Shown: positions 44,177-55,445 of the stretch, in pieces
Layout: every line of letters starts with the position of its first letter
How positions within the stretch are numbered: the stretch's first letter is position 1
Source: Lepturacanthus savala
Lineage: Eukaryota; Chordata; Actinopteri; Scombriformes; Trichiuridae
NCBI GenBank assembly: GCA_030544235.1
Contig: CM060470.1
Location: 15,709,356 to 15,773,355 of the forward strand
Reading direction: 5' to 3'
DNA: 64,000 nucleotides
Notes under the pieces: generated by a model
The model's input: only the letters and a program-made list of their open reading frames with translations
Databases searched by the model: none
What the model was told of the DNA's origin: nothing
Program-made: the position numbers and the translations under genes

Positions 44177-44719
44177 TACTTTAATTGAAGACAAATAACA
44201 GAAAGGTATGTTGACCTTGTTTCATAATATGGTGCCGTGTCCCAAATTGTGTACTTCTGCAGTTACACTCAGTGCGAAATACGGGGGTCCGGGGGGGTCG
44301 GACCCTCCCGATTAACCCTTGAGACCCGCTGAAAGCCTCAAATGGTAAATTTTTGGGGGGTCTCAAAATCCGTTAAAATAAATTTAATAAAATTATTAAA
44401 GTACATATTATTGTTGTTACAATAATCATTACAATGTCATTGCGGAACCTATATAACTATGTAGTGGAAGTTACGTAAGCCTAAAAATACATTTTCTGAT
44501 ACCTATACATACACTGTCCTAACATTATGGTTACGACTAAAGCCCTCAGACAATATATAAAACTTTAACGAATGTCTGGTACAGGCTAACTGAAGTATAC
44601 AGTTAATTAGGTTGAAAATGACATATATTCGCATATTTCCGGCAAAAAGGTTGACGGAGCTGATACCACCGTAAATGTCTCGAAAAAATACTTGTTGTAA
44701 CATAAAAAAAAAGACAACA
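44177..44719. repeat. Unclassified repeat with G-rich block
   Basis: Bases 44280-44365 hold GGGGGTCCGGGGGGGTCGG and a TTTTTGGGGGGTCTC stretch, a signature I associate with fish interspersed repeats. Nothing else recognised; absent from the second block. Confidence 0.35.
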
Positions 44720-46190
44720 ACAGAAAGTTGTTGCGTAGTAAGGGATTAGGAACTTCAATGGGCAGACGTCAGCTCCTGAGAACACAGGTTTGGCCTTGTA
44801 GAGCACGTTGGACAGGGGGCAGGAGGAAGTGGTGTACCCGGAAGCAGAAGAGGGGGAAACAGGGTGGCATGCTAGCTAGGCTAAAGGCTAGAGTCAGGAG
44901 ACCACCAATGGCATCCCTACTGAAACTGAGTCTCACATGAATTGATGAACTTTATGGAATGAAAACCTGGCGAAAAGACAACATGCTGAACCCAGCCTTC
45001 CAGATCAATGGCCAGGTTCTCTTCTGGGCAGACCGGAACCGGCTTTTGGGGAAAGCCTGCTGGGGAGGACTATGCATCTATGAACGAGGGTTGGTGTACA
45101 AACTGCACATTAGTCAACGGCCAATGCTCCGGGTGCTAATGCAAATGAAGCACTACTGAAACTACACAATAACGTCAGCCCACTCCAGAACAAGCACCCG
45201 GAGGCTTGGCTTTTATGTGGTTGTAGGAGACTTCAACCATGTTAACCTCACAGACACCCTGTCTAAGTTTTATCAGCATGTCACCATACAGACACGGGGA
45301 AACAGCACGCTGGACTGTGTTCATACAAAAAAACAAGACACATACGGAGCTGTTCCTCACCCCTACCTCGGCTTCTCTGACCACATATCCTGTGGTCAGA
45401 GAAACCTATATCGTGCTTGTTCCTGCCTATCATCCTGTACTCAAACAGCACACACCACCACAGAGGACCATCACTGGTTTGCCCAGGGACGCTGTTGTTG
45501 TAGTACAGGACTGTTTCCAGTTCACCGTGTGCACTGGCAAGTCTTCAGGGAGGGAGCTGTCCATGACGGAGAGGTGGATCTAGAGGACTACACATCTGCT
45601 GTCCTTAGCTACATCCATAAATGTGCAGAGGATGTCACCGGCACCAGCAAACTACCCAAACCAGAAACTCTGGCTGAACCCAGAAGTCCAGTCTCTGCTG
45701 AAGGCCAGGGATGTTGCTTTTATCTCTGGTGACAGACTGAAACTCAAAGTGGGCCATGGCTGCATGCAACCAGAGGATTCAAGGACACTTTGAGTCCAAT
45801 GATCCACAGAGCATGTAGAGGGGAATGAAGTGCATAACAAACTACACCAACTAACACAATTCACAGTAAAGATTCACAGTGTTCCAGGGACCCCTCTCTG
45901 CCCAACACACTCAATAACATCTACACCCGCTTTGAGGACCTGAACACCCTCCTCACCCTCCACCGCACCATGCCAGAGCCTAGATTTCCTTACTAATGTC
46001 TACACTTCCAGATGTAGGAATCCCACACACAAACTGTTTGTCTCACTCCCCCCAGACAGGAGGCTGAGGAGCATTAAGAGCAGGACCACCAGATTGAGGA
46101 ATGGTACTAAACTCTGGAGGACCCCTGTAGCCCCTGCTACCCCAACCAACCTCAACCCCAACGGCCCCCAAAAAACTTTAACTAAGTAAA
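44720..46190 (+). mobile_element. L2-like LINE ORF2 fragment, core deleted
   Basis: The plus strand shows the N-terminal basic stretch (RKQKRGKQGGMLARLKARV, 44820-44890), endonuclease pieces (GGLCIYE, VVVGDFNHVNL, TRGNSTLDCVHT, GFSDH, at 44990-45390) and a linker (YTSAVLSYIHKCAEDVTG). After 45740 frames are lost; 45890-45970 has NTLNNIYTRFEDLNT, and the C-terminal KLFVSLPPDRRLRSIKSRTTRLRNG follows directly at 46010-46110, so the reverse transcriptase core is missing. Stops and frameshifts make it dead. Not found in the second block. Confidence 0.8.
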
Positions 46191-46753
46191 AAGTTTTCAA
46201 TTGGATCATTTCTACTTGATTAAATAATTATATTACTTAAATTCAGATTTTGAGAACATTTGAAGCATTATATAAAATAAATTAACTAACCTTAAATAAA
46301 CGTGATCCACTTCAAAATGAACATCATAATATATACTATAAGAAGGTAAAAAGGCTTGGGTGAGTTTAAATATATATACAGCACTATGCTCATGCAGCTA
46401 CAAGAAAAGCACTTAAGGAGAAATCAGGGGGATTTCAGAGTGTATTTGAATGTCATATTTTATGAACAACAGCTTCACCTGTCAGCAAGTTTATACCAAC
46501 AGCACAGAAACAGCCTTTCTTCTTACATGGTGTTTATGTGTTCTACAAAGATATGTAGAACTTATCTTTGTAGAACTTTTTAATATGAAACATAGTTTCA
46601 TATTAAATGAATACGAAAGATAGGATTAAACTGTCAAGACAATGGCTACAGATTAATCATTTCTTTCCATTCATGTACATAACAGATGATATATTTTTTT
46701 CCATTGTGTTGAAACGATGACAGCTTGTCCTTGTCGACCACCTTATTACCTCA
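46191..46753. other. OR-15 3' flank, no gene
   Basis: AT-rich; no repeat or gene recognised. The second block lacks it because of the deletion joining 60864 to 60866. Confidence 0.5.
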
Positions 46754-47686
46754 TTAGCCTAAAACCCCTCTACCACACATTAATTGCATAATTTTATTTC
46801 TTATTTGTGTCAGTTTGAAACCATACATGAGGGGATTAAAGATTGGAGGAATAAGAAGAAACTCTATGGCCATAAAATTACGAACATGTTGTGATAACTG
46901 GTCAGAGCCAAATCGATTGTACAACAAATCAAAAAGCAAGCAGACAGTAAAAGTAACTAAACTGAACATGTGTGGCACACATGTTTGCATGAACTTACTT
47001 CTGTTCTCCTTGGATTTTATACATGTTCTGATCAGATGTATATACGACCAGATAATAAAAAGGAAATGTCCAAAATAAAATGTATAGTTAAAAGCTGGAA
47101 TAATAATGCTTGCTATGGAGGGAGAACAAGATAGTTTAGCAATTAACCAGTTAATACAGTAAATCTTTGGTATGTGTGAACCACATAAAGTTATTCTTAA
47201 TGTTGTTATTGTGCTCATTAACACCAAATAAATGGGTATAAGCCAAGCAAAAAACACAAACACATAAATTCTTTGTTTGGTCATCACAGTGTGGTAAACC
47301 AGAGGTCGGCATATAGCCACATATCTGTCATAAGCCATTAGTAGAAGAAAAGACAAATCAGCGCAAGCTGATGAGTGTAAAATGAAACCCTGCAGAAAAC
47401 ATCCAGAGAATGAGATGAAATGGGTAGTAGACAGAAGATCCATGAGGAATTTGGGATAAAAGCCTGTTGTCCCATAAAGTCCATTGATGCATAGATTACA
47501 AAGGAAGATGTACATGGGTTCATGAAGGCTTTTGTGTGTAATGATTGTCATAGTAATGATCCCATTTACCACCCAAATCACACAGTAACACAGTAAAGTA
47601 AGAGCAAAGAGAGTAACTCTGTAGTTTGTGGTGCCACTCAAACCTGACAGAGAAAACATAGTAATTACTGACACATTATCCATCAT
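46754..47686 (-). CDS. Odorant receptor, intact (OR-15), divergent subfamily, 310 aa
   Basis: Single-exon receptor beginning MMDNVSVITMFSLSG (two adjacent ATGs at 47681-47686; either could be used). Motifs: LHEPMYIFLC, CINGLYGTTGFYPKFL, LLLMAYDRYVAIC, KLSCSPS before TM5, QTCVPHMFSLVTF, NPLMYGFKLTQIRN; short tail. KLSC instead of KLAC and LLLMAYD instead of LAVMAYD set it apart. A TATA-like GATATAAAC on the minus strand lies near 47907-47915, about 225 bases upstream. Its duplicate at 60880 differs at about eight residues. Intact. Confidence 0.93.
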   Translation of the reverse strand: MMDNVSVITMFSLSGLSGTTNYRVTLFALTLLCYCVIWVVNGIITMTIITHKSLHEPMYIFLCNLCINGLYGTTGFYPKFLMDLLSTTHFISFSGCFLQGFILHSSACADLSFLLLMAYDRYVAICRPLVYHTVMTKQRIYVFVFFAWLIPIYLVLMSTITTLRITLCGSHIPKIYCINWLIAKLSCSPSIASIIIPAFNYTFYFGHFLFIIWSYIHLIRTCIKSKENRSKFMQTCVPHMFSLVTFTVCLLFDLLYNRFGSDQLSQHVRNFMAIEFLLIPPIFNPLMYGFKLTQIRNKIMQLMCGRGVLG

Positions 47687-48139
47687 ATTAAAAATACTAC
47701 AGTTTGCTCATCATCAATGCAGATCATTGTTATTGATCTGAAAATGAAAAAACATAAATTCTGTTCACACAGAAAATTAATTTGCATGAGATACTAGACA
47801 AGAGCATTCAAAGGTCACACAGAAAAAAATTTCGTATATGCTACTAGACCATAGCATTCAAGAGTCTAGTGTTCCCTAACATCCTGTTCTGTCATTCTGG
47901 CACCAGTTTATATCCAACAGAAAAGGGGCCGTGAACAAATTATCCAATCAGTAAAAGTGAAGAATACTGCCCGCATTGCACAGAATTGTTTTTACACAGG
48001 CTTAGTCCTTTAACTTAGTGTTCTTTAACAGGGGGCCTGTGACCCCCAGGTGGCCCCTTTACAGTTACAGCAGGGGTGTCCCCAACATTATTACATGACA
48101 TGCCTACACATTATTATAGACCCAGCTTAATACACAAAG
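47687..48139. other. OR-15 upstream region, duplicated at 61813-62188
   Basis: Contains the TATA-like motif (plus-strand GTTTATATCCAAC, near 47906-47918) and, from about 48020, a fragment with GGGGCCTGTGACCCCCAGG that looks like a decayed repeat. Duplicated in the second block with small indels. Confidence 0.5.
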
Positions 48140-48153
48140 CAATTTTAAACAAT

Positions 48154-48343
48154 CAGTCATTTTCTATACCTGCTTATTCCTCATTAGGGTTGCAGGGATC
48201 TGCTGGAGCCAATGCCAGCGCGTTACGGCGAGAGGCAGGAATACACTCCAGATGGTCGCCAGCTAATCGTGCGGAACACACACCATTCACTCACACACGC
48301 AGACACGGGGAGAACATGCAAACTCCACACAGAAAGGTCCCAT
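48154..48343 (-). mobile_element. SINE-like tRNA-headed repeat, truncated and internally deleted
   Basis: Flanked by 14-base direct repeats CAATTTTAAACAAT (48140-48153 and 48344-48357). The paralogous site 62189-62202 is empty. Head and tail are present but the middle is missing. Confidence 0.8.
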
Positions 48344-48375
48344 CAATTTTAAACAATATATGTAATATCTAACAG

Positions 48376-48380
<5 letters not shown>

Positions 48381-48417
<37 letters not shown>
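48381..48417. repeat. TA microsatellite
   Basis: Nearly pure (TA)n run of about 37 bases, absent from the paralogous spot near 62300. Confidence 0.9.
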
Positions 48418-48420
<3 letters not shown>

Positions 48421-48611
48421 TGTATGTGTGACACAGTTCTATAACAGTGGGAACTCTGAGAGAGACACAGAGACATGGGAAAATGGGAAAGTGAGATATA
48501 TGTGTCATGGCTGGAGGAGGATAAGAACTTGAGGAAGAGAGTGAGGTAACCTGTCTTTGGATGCAACCTGGTGAACTTTCATAATAATGTTCATTATACT
48601 TCCCCAAGTAG

Positions 48612-49450
48612 GGAAGTACCATGTACCATCTTCCAGACGGCAGCAGGTCAAACAGAGGGTGGGCGGGGTGTGTGGGGTCTGATGTCATGGCCCTGGTCTT
48701 CCTCAGCCAGCAGGATAGGGCCATTTGTTCCAGGGTGGGCAGAGGGCAGCTGATGATCTTCTGGGCTGTGTTGATTACCCTCTGCACCGCCTTCCTGTCC
48801 TCCGCTGTGGAGCCTGCATACCACACACTCAGGCAGTCGGTAAGTACACTCTCCACAGCAGAGTGGTAGAAGGCCAGAAGCAGCTTCTGGTTCAGGTTGT
48901 CCTTTCCTGAGGATCCACAGGAAGTAGAGTTGCTGCTGGGCCTTCTTCACCAGGGTCCTGATGCCTGTTGCCCGTCCAGGAGTTGTCAGAGGAGATGTGG
49001 GTGCCCAGGAACTTGAAGGTGGAGATGATTTCTACGTGTTCACCGTTTATGACAAGGGGGGTGTGGTCTGGTCTATGTTTCCTGAAGTCCATTATCAGTT
49101 CCCTGGTTTTTTGGACATTCAGAGACAGGTTGTTGTCCGACCACCAGATTGACAGTTTCTCCACCTCCTGCCTGTACGCTGATTCATCTTCGTCGGTGAT
49201 CAGCCCAACCACGGTGGTGTCATCCGCATATTTTATGATACGGTTGGTTGGGTGGGATGGGGAGCAGTCGTGGGTGTGCAGGGCGTATAGTAGAGGGCTC
49301 AGGACACAACCTTGGTGGGAACCAGTGCCGAGAATGATAGTGGAGGAGTGGTGGGGGCCGAGTTTCATAGTCTGGGGGCAGTGTGACAGGAATTTTGGAA
49401 TCTGGAGCTGGAGCAGTTTGTTGTAGAGAATGTCCGGGATTATCGCGCTG
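48612..49450 (-). mobile_element. L2-like LINE reverse transcriptase fragment nested in Rex3-like LINE
   Basis: The minus strand encodes RT motifs: SAFSAIIPDILYNKL, QGCVLSPLLYALHTHDC, KYADDTTVVGLI (catalytic YADD), SLNVQKTRELIMDFR, FKFLGTHIS, then after frame changes near 48950 and 48860 KKAQQQLYFL, VQRVINTAQKII and HPAHPLFDLLPSGRW. 5'-truncated at about 49450. It splits a Rex3-like element that is continuous in the second block near 62540-62930. Two frameshifts; dead. Confidence 0.8.
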
Positions 49451-49454
49451 AAGG

Positions 49455-49640
49455 CTGAGCTGGTGAGCTGTTCCAGGATGTGACCCATGAGGAGGCCTTG
49501 GGGTTCTCCAGGAAGAGCTGGATGAAGTGGCTGGAGAGGGAGAGGTTTGGGCCTTCTATCTCTGCTTAGTCTGTTGCTACTGTGACCTGACATAGACCAG
49601 AGGAAGAAGATGGATGGATGGATGGATGGATGGATATAAT
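49455..49640 (+). mobile_element. Rex3/RTE-like LINE 3' end with ATGG tail
   Basis: GACCCATGAGGAGGCCTTGG...TCTCCAGGAAGAGCTGGATG...GAGAGGGAGAGG encodes the degenerate C terminus of the element, followed by a GATGGATGGATGG tail typical of Rex3. Continued in the second block at 62540-62930. Confidence 0.7.
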
Positions 49641-49678
49641 GTTCTTACTAAAATAATTTGATTTATTCTTGTTAGAAA

Positions 49679-49997
49679 GGGCAACAGGGTGGAGCAGTGG
49701 TTAGCAATGTTCCCTCACAGCAATAACGTTGCAGGTTCAAGACCTTGGTCTGAGACCTTTCTGTGTGGAGTTTGCATGTTCTCCCTGTGTTCTCTCCGGG
49801 TTCTCCGGCTTCCTCCCACAGTTCAAAAAGATTCTGAGGTTAATTGGAGACTCTAAATTGCCCATAGGGGAGTGAATGGTGTGTGTGCCCCACGATACGC
49901 TGGCGACCATCTATATATCCCTGCCTCTCGCCTGGAATGCTCTAGCAAACCCCGTCAACCTAGTAAGGAACAAGCAGGTATAGAAGATGACTGACTG
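49679..49997 (+). mobile_element. SINE-like tRNA-headed repeat, full length
   Basis: 319 bases. The head has an A-box-like TGGAGCAGTGG (49690-49700) and a B-box-like GGTTCAAGACC (49733-49743), the internal pol III promoter layout of tRNA-derived SINEs. Flanked by TTGTTAGAAA (49669-49678 and 49998-50007). The paralogous site near 62955-62970 is empty, so insertion followed the block duplication. Confidence 0.82.
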
Positions 49998-50345
49998 TTG
50001 TTAGAAATATCCATGAAACCGGGTTAAGATGCAGCAGACTGCTGCTGAAAGTGCTGGTTAGATCTCCTACAGTATGATGCAGGAGGTGAAAGGGTTTGTC
50101 CGTGGATTTCAGTTTTCAGTTTGGCCAACATCCTCCTCTCCCCCATCTCCTCAACCCTTATGTTGAATAACTTATTTGAAAGCACAGTTAGATGCAAATA
50201 AGGGTTTATTTTCATGGTTTAGCCATGGTAGCAGTCCCCTTTTCTGCTGCATTGCTGCATTTCATGACATATTACTGCCACCTGTCAATCAGTGGAATAT
50301 AGTTCAACCTGTTGGCAGGACAATGTAAAGCGACAATCTTTTGCC
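49998..50345. other. Junction zone before the second block
   Basis: Bases 50020-50110 relate to 62970-63045; 50180-50340 relate to 43560-43760. No gene. This is where the duplicated block begins again. Confidence 0.5.
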
Positions 50346-51744
50346 CTTGAGAGAAAGTCTGTATTCTCCCCATTTTCTTATAATCCTAAATTTTCCCCTC
50401 CCGTCACTTCCTCTGTCTTTAAAAATCTGACAGCTAAAGGCCTGCAAAAAAATTGGAGCAAATGTACATAGTTAATATTTATTTTCCCTGCCACAGTGTT
50501 GTTTTTTTCATAATTTGCAGACGAAGGATTTTATTTCTATGGAATTTCGGAATTTTCCCTTTTCCCCTAAAACCCATCTGGATCATACTATGGACATGCT
50601 CTTACATTCTTACAGGCTGGCTTATATATATATGAATAAATAATTTCAATTAATGTGCCCTCTTTAATTATTATTAAACAATGTTGGAAAGGGGAGCATT
50701 GGGGAAAAATCCATTTGTGAGCCTTGAAGGTCGATGTGGACATGCATCAATAGAAAGTAGAGAAAAGAGATAGAAGAAAAAGAAAAATAACTTAAACAAT
50801 TAATGAAATATTTAAAGTCAGTTAATGATGTCTAAATGTCCGGTTACAAACTGCCTCAGACGTATTATTGATGTTAATATTTATTCCGATTTTAGACGAG
50901 AACTAATTATCAAAGTATAATTTGTATAAGCGATTAAATATGACTAAATGAAAGTTTGTTTACAAAAAGGGAATTTAATTAGTGTCGAGATTAGTTGAGA
51001 TAATACATTATGATGTGACCAAGTAGAAACTCAAGCATGACACACAAAAAGCATGAGGCACAGTCTCATTTTTAAAATTCTTTTATACAGGAAATTCATC
51101 TTGTAAACTGTAGTTTAATGTAATGTGACGAGTTTCCTGTGTTAAAAGACACCAATTACATTTCATCCCACAGCAGAAAAAAAACATATCTGTATATTCA
51201 TACATGCTACAAAGATAAAACAAGACATTAAATGAATAACATGTTTCAATGTCTGCCTTCCTCAGACATTTGGAACATCTTAAAAAAACACAGACATTAT
51301 AATGTATCAAATTTTTTTTGATAGTACAATTTCAACAAGTTTCTTGTTAAAAAACATATTTCATTCAAGAGCCGAAAAAAACATCCATATATTCATAAAC
51401 ACTACAAAGAGCAAATTAGACATCAAATCAGCAAGCTTAATTAGTAAGTATTTATCAATGTCTGCTTCCTCATACATGTGGAACACTGTCAAAGAATTGT
51501 TGAAATAAGCTAAATTATCTGCCACTGTAGTAAGATAATTCTACACAATTTTGGACTAATTGTACAAGAAACAAGACATTTTTACTTGTTAAGATTTTCC
51601 CTTTTTACTGTGAACAGACTGGGACACAATTTTCCGACACTTTGAACTAAAATCCGACATAAAAACTAGCAAAATGTATTTGCAAATACATTTATTTGCA
51701 AATTGGCTTCAGCTATATGACTTATGTATAGTCAAAAAAGTGCA
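50346..51744. other. Second-block OR flank, no gene
   Basis: 50346-50485 matches 19081-19222, 50460-51480 matches the OR-6 3' flank 15715-16960, and 51430-51744 matches 19480-19800. It is an OR unit flank whose receptor has almost vanished. Confidence 0.65.
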
Positions 51745-51799
51745 TTACATCTTCCTAGGTAATTTTATTTTAATGTAAACTAAACCCAGCATCCTGTGG
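51745..51799 (-). pseudogene. Odorant receptor remnant: last ~18 codons
   Basis: The minus strand ends with the tail and TAA (51745-51747) of the 5' subfamily (VYIKIKLPRKM-type end). The match stops at about 51799, where unrelated LINE-like sequence begins. Paralogous to the pseudogene at 19801. Nothing upstream survives. Confidence 0.8.
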
Positions 51800-52192
51800 A
51801 AAAGGTAAATGCAACAATATGGGACATTTCTAAAGACCTATTCATCACTTTATGATAAACACTGCCCTCTCTGTACATATTCCTGTTTTATTAATTTCCT
51901 TAGTGACTTTTTTATTGCTTATTTATAATTGTGCAGCTCTTTTGTTATATTTTTGTAATATATTTTGTAATATAAAGGTCTGTATATTTCTGTAAATTGG
52001 CAACTCTTGCACCTACATATTTTCTTTTTTGTATATATTTAGTTTCTTGTATGTAACACGTTCTTCTCTCTCTTTGTGTTGTTCTAAGTTTTTAGGTTAA
52101 GATATTTTTATTGTTTGCTGCAAATGACTCAGGGACACATGCCTTTTTTAACCTGTACAAATGGCAATAAACTCTACTACTGCTACTACTTT
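51800..52192 (+). mobile_element. LINE 3' UTR and CTACTA tail, longer copy
   Basis: Longer form of the tail at 20411-20475, ending AACCTGTACAAATGGCAATA, AATAAA, CTACTACTGCTACTAC. The right flank is the same as in the first block, so the tail predates the block duplication, but the left junction differs: here it replaces nearly all the receptor. Confidence 0.6.
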
Positions 52193-52480
52193 ATTGTTTG
52201 TACAACAGCAACACACCATCCCCTGGCCTTAAATCCTCACATTGTACAAGGAAAACTCCCAAGGAAAAAAGAGAAATAAACCACAGGAGGAGGATCCCTC
52301 TTCCAGAACAGACAAGTGTGTGATAGATGATGTGTGCACACAATGGAAACAATACATTTAGATCAGGACAAGATTTGAGTAAGGCTTGAATTAAAAGGGG
52401 GTCACAAAATACATGCAAATAGATACAGAAACTCAGAAACGTCACAAAATTTAGAACAACACAGGGTTAACAATTATTAT
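52193..52480. repeat. Interspersed repeat, duplicate of 20476-20760
   Basis: Same unclassified repeat as in the first block, with a few substitutions and small indels. Confidence 0.5.
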
Positions 52481-53994
52481 TATTATTATATATGAGACAA
52501 GCATAGACAATAATATCAAAGAAAATCAATATATTTTAGGAATATAGAACACCAGAAAAAAGATGCATGCTGTTACTCACAGAGTGGTAAACGCTGTATT
52601 AGTAGAACATTGTAAATTAATGTTAATCCTGTTGTTCTTCAGCACATCCATGTGTGCAGGTCTGATCTAAGATCAGATCAGTCCTGGCCAACCATGAGAG
52701 AATAACCCAAGCGCTTTCACAGTCTCAATATTGCACAAAAAAAAAAAAATACAAATTAATATAAATAATTAAAGATATAAAGATATGCACTGAAAAGTGC
52801 GTAATGATTTAAATGATGTTTCTTTCTAAAACTATCAATAATTACGATGTAAAACTGCAAAAAAAATAATATTTATAGTAATTAATTTCTATGGGATTTG
52901 GACAGAAGTCTGTCCTGGTCCCAGGAGAAACATACACATACACACATCTACACACATACACATAACATCTTATTGTGGCGGTCGCTAACGAGGGAGGGGT
53001 TCACTATGTTTCCTTGATGAAAAATAATGAAAATAATTCTTTTAAAACTGATCATAATCTAAATCATATGTTATAGAACTGGAGAACTGAAGAAAATGCA
53101 ATAACCAATTATTGTGCAAAAACATTTCTGCACTCAAATGTGTCTGGTCTTGATTGTGTGTAGATATAAATTCATTGACTTTAAGAAAGTATTTCATCCT
53201 ACAGTTGGTGAATGAACGCTTATATTTCTAGGTGAGGTTTTTGGAAATGACATTACTTCCATTGTATCAAAATCCAAAAAAACTGATAGTGATTCATATA
53301 CAGTATGCTTATATATGATTCAATTGTGGATGATTCTTTTTTTTAATTTTGGTGAAGTGGTGAAGTGTCAGATATTTTGCAGTTTATAACATTTTCATTG
53401 TTTTTATAGATCTGGGTGGGGTGAGACACTGAATTTACATCATGGAAAAACACTGAAAACTACTATTTTGTAGATTTGAGAAGCTGGGCCCAGTGAATTG
53501 TTTGGAATATTTAAATTGTTTATGTATATATTATATTTATATTATATTTATTGTATATTTTCTGCCAGGTGACTAACCATTAAATCGAATTATTTCAATT
53601 CTAGAGTAGTACAGTGGGGGTCAATTGGGGTCCAACAACAAATTTTAGGCCTCATATCATAAGGGCAAAGTAATATAAATAATATTTTAATAATATAATA
53701 TCAATATTACATTATTGCAGCCATGCTGACATTAGATATTTAAAACCTACTGGAAAAAAACAAACAAACAATCACAAAAAGAAACAAAACAAAACAGGAT
53801 GTCATGTCCATATACTGATACATATCCCATGTTGCATATGAGATATAACACATTTTCAACTAAACAAAACACAAGTTAAAAGCTTTGTCATGTAAAACAG
53901 ATTGGAGCATAATACAGAAATGTTAAAGGACATTTTAACCCAAAGCTGATGATATATCATAAAGCAAATTGATCTAGACATTAAACTTCAAAGA
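52481..53994. other. Second-block intergenic, no gene
   Basis: Matches 20761-22040 and 23035-23588 with the SINE of the first block absent near 53160. AT-rich, with an A run at about 52737-52749. Nothing coding. Confidence 0.65.
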
Positions 53995-54117
53995 GGTAAT
54001 TTTCCTTTTATATGAACTAAACCTAGGATCCCATTTCAGATTTTATCAGAGGATTCATAATTGGAGGAATGAAGAGAAATTCTATAGCGATGAAGTTTTG
54101 GAGACTTTGAGGTAAAT
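53995..54117 (-). pseudogene. Odorant receptor remnant: C-terminal scrap (duplicate of OR-8)
   Basis: Minus-strand bases match the end of OR-8 (AAAGGAAAATTACC..., CCTCCAATTATGAATCCTC, CAAAGTCTCCAAAACTTC), with about 20 bases lost inside. The sequence then jumps at 54118 to DNA that in the first block lies near 24850, a deletion of about 1.1 kb that removed the rest of the receptor. Confidence 0.88.
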
Positions 54118-55340
54118 TGGTTGGTGAAACAGAAGTCATGTACAAGCAATAGCTGGTTTAGGGTGCCCATTGGGTCCAATGATGACATCAACTTATGTCC
54201 CTTAAGGTGGGTTCCTGAATGGATGACCAGTCCAATCCTGCAATCAAATACTTTGTTGCATATCAGACAAGTTATAGTTGTAGTTGTTGTAGTGCTGGCC
54301 ATGGGCATGTTTCTTCCAAGTCTCTCATGTTGTTCTCTCCTCTACCATCGTACAGGTTCCATCCAGACACACAGTATCTGCTGCCAGAATTGACAGCAAA
54401 TAGGGTTAGATCAGAGGTGGGCAATCCTGGTTCAGAAGGGCCAGTGTGGTTGCAGACTTTTGTTTCAACCAAGCAGTAAAACACCTGTTTCTACTAATCT
54501 ACCACTGAAGCCCTTGCTAAGAACCTCCATTAGTAGAATCATGTGTGGTATTTCTTGGTTGGAACACCAACCTGCACCCACATCGGCATCCACATATTGG
54601 CTGTGTGGGATGCTGAAACTCCACTGGTGGATGACCTTAGTCTTAACAATGTTCAGAGCCCCATCCTGATGTAAGCCCTTTCAGCCACAGCGAGGATGGA
54701 GTGAAGGTCTCAGGAAAAATGTGCCAGAAGGGCTCAGTCATCTACCTTCTGCTGCTTGAGGACCTGCTCTATGGACAGTTTGGTGGTTGCCTGTATCCTA
54801 ATGTTAAAGAGGTCTATCAGGGTTCATTGTTTGGAGCAGTGATGTATGCAAGATGTTTTTTTTTTCACCTTTTCCTCTGCTATTGTGTACAGTAACAATA
54901 CAGTGAATTTGTTAAATTCAGGTCATGCTCAGCACATAGAGTGAGAAGTCTCATTTCGTTTGCATTGACACAGGCAACACCATGTACACCAGACACTCTG
55001 GGACACATTTTGTTGTCCTGGCCAACCTGAATGTTGAATCACCAAATAGGAGGACCTTGGAGGAGTCTTGGAGATTTTCTTGAGTGTCTCATAAAATGAC
55101 CATGCATGTGTTGTGATGTTATATCATATTCCTCCCTCCTTTAAGAATCCGTCTTCGAAGAGCCTGGCCTCACTTACGGTAGCAATTTCAATGTTGAATT
55201 GCCTCAGTTCAGCGGCACCTAGTCCTGTTCTCTGGTGGGGTGGGTGGCAGTTGTCAGTGGAGTCAAAGAGGGTTCTAATATTCCATGATGCACATAACTT
55301 GTAGGTGACCAACTAGAGACAAATCTGCCCCGTTCACCAG
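54118..55340 (-). mobile_element. RTE-like LINE remnant, longer copy
   Basis: On the minus strand: C-terminal CLICNKVFDCRIGLVIHSGT (about 54210-54270), then after a truncated MITE a poorly preserved middle (54600-54900), and the endonuclease start WNIRTLFDSTDNCHPPHQRT with IEIATVSEARLFEDGFLKEG (55124-55312). This motif order is that of an RTE-type polyprotein. No intact frame. Confidence 0.72.
54412..54588. mobile_element. hAT-like palindromic MITE, right end lost
   Basis: Same insertion as 25128-25331 (left end CAGAGGTGGGCAATCCTGG, preceded by the same GGGTTAGAT). It lacks the right inverted repeat and breaks off at CATCGGCATCC. Confidence 0.75.
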
Positions 55341-55445
55341 ACACCCCATCACTGACTTTTTTTTAAACAGATGTTAGTGTATTTCAGATGTTATGGCACC
55401 AAGTGGTGACCAAAGTGGGGACCTGATGTATTACTGTATAGTCGG

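Noticed and set aside
45217..45732. 171-codon plus-strand frame as a host gene
   Set aside because: Its GDFNHVNL, TLDCVHT and GFSDH segments are those of an L2-like LINE endonuclease, with stops on both sides.
48287..48856. 189-codon frame as a host gene
   Set aside because: Its first half is the reverse-transcriptase C-terminal region of the same L2-like LINE, and the second half reads through a TA microsatellite.
49690..49743. Candidate tRNA gene from A/B boxes
   Set aside because: The sequence does not fold into a cloverleaf by eye and is part of a roughly 320-base repeat found eight times. It is a SINE head.
54036..54308. Possible zinc-finger gene (C-x2-C ... H-x3-H)
   Set aside because: The motif is the C-terminal end of an RTE-like LINE polyprotein; the matching endonuclease end lies on the same strand at 55124-55312, and no intact frame joins them.
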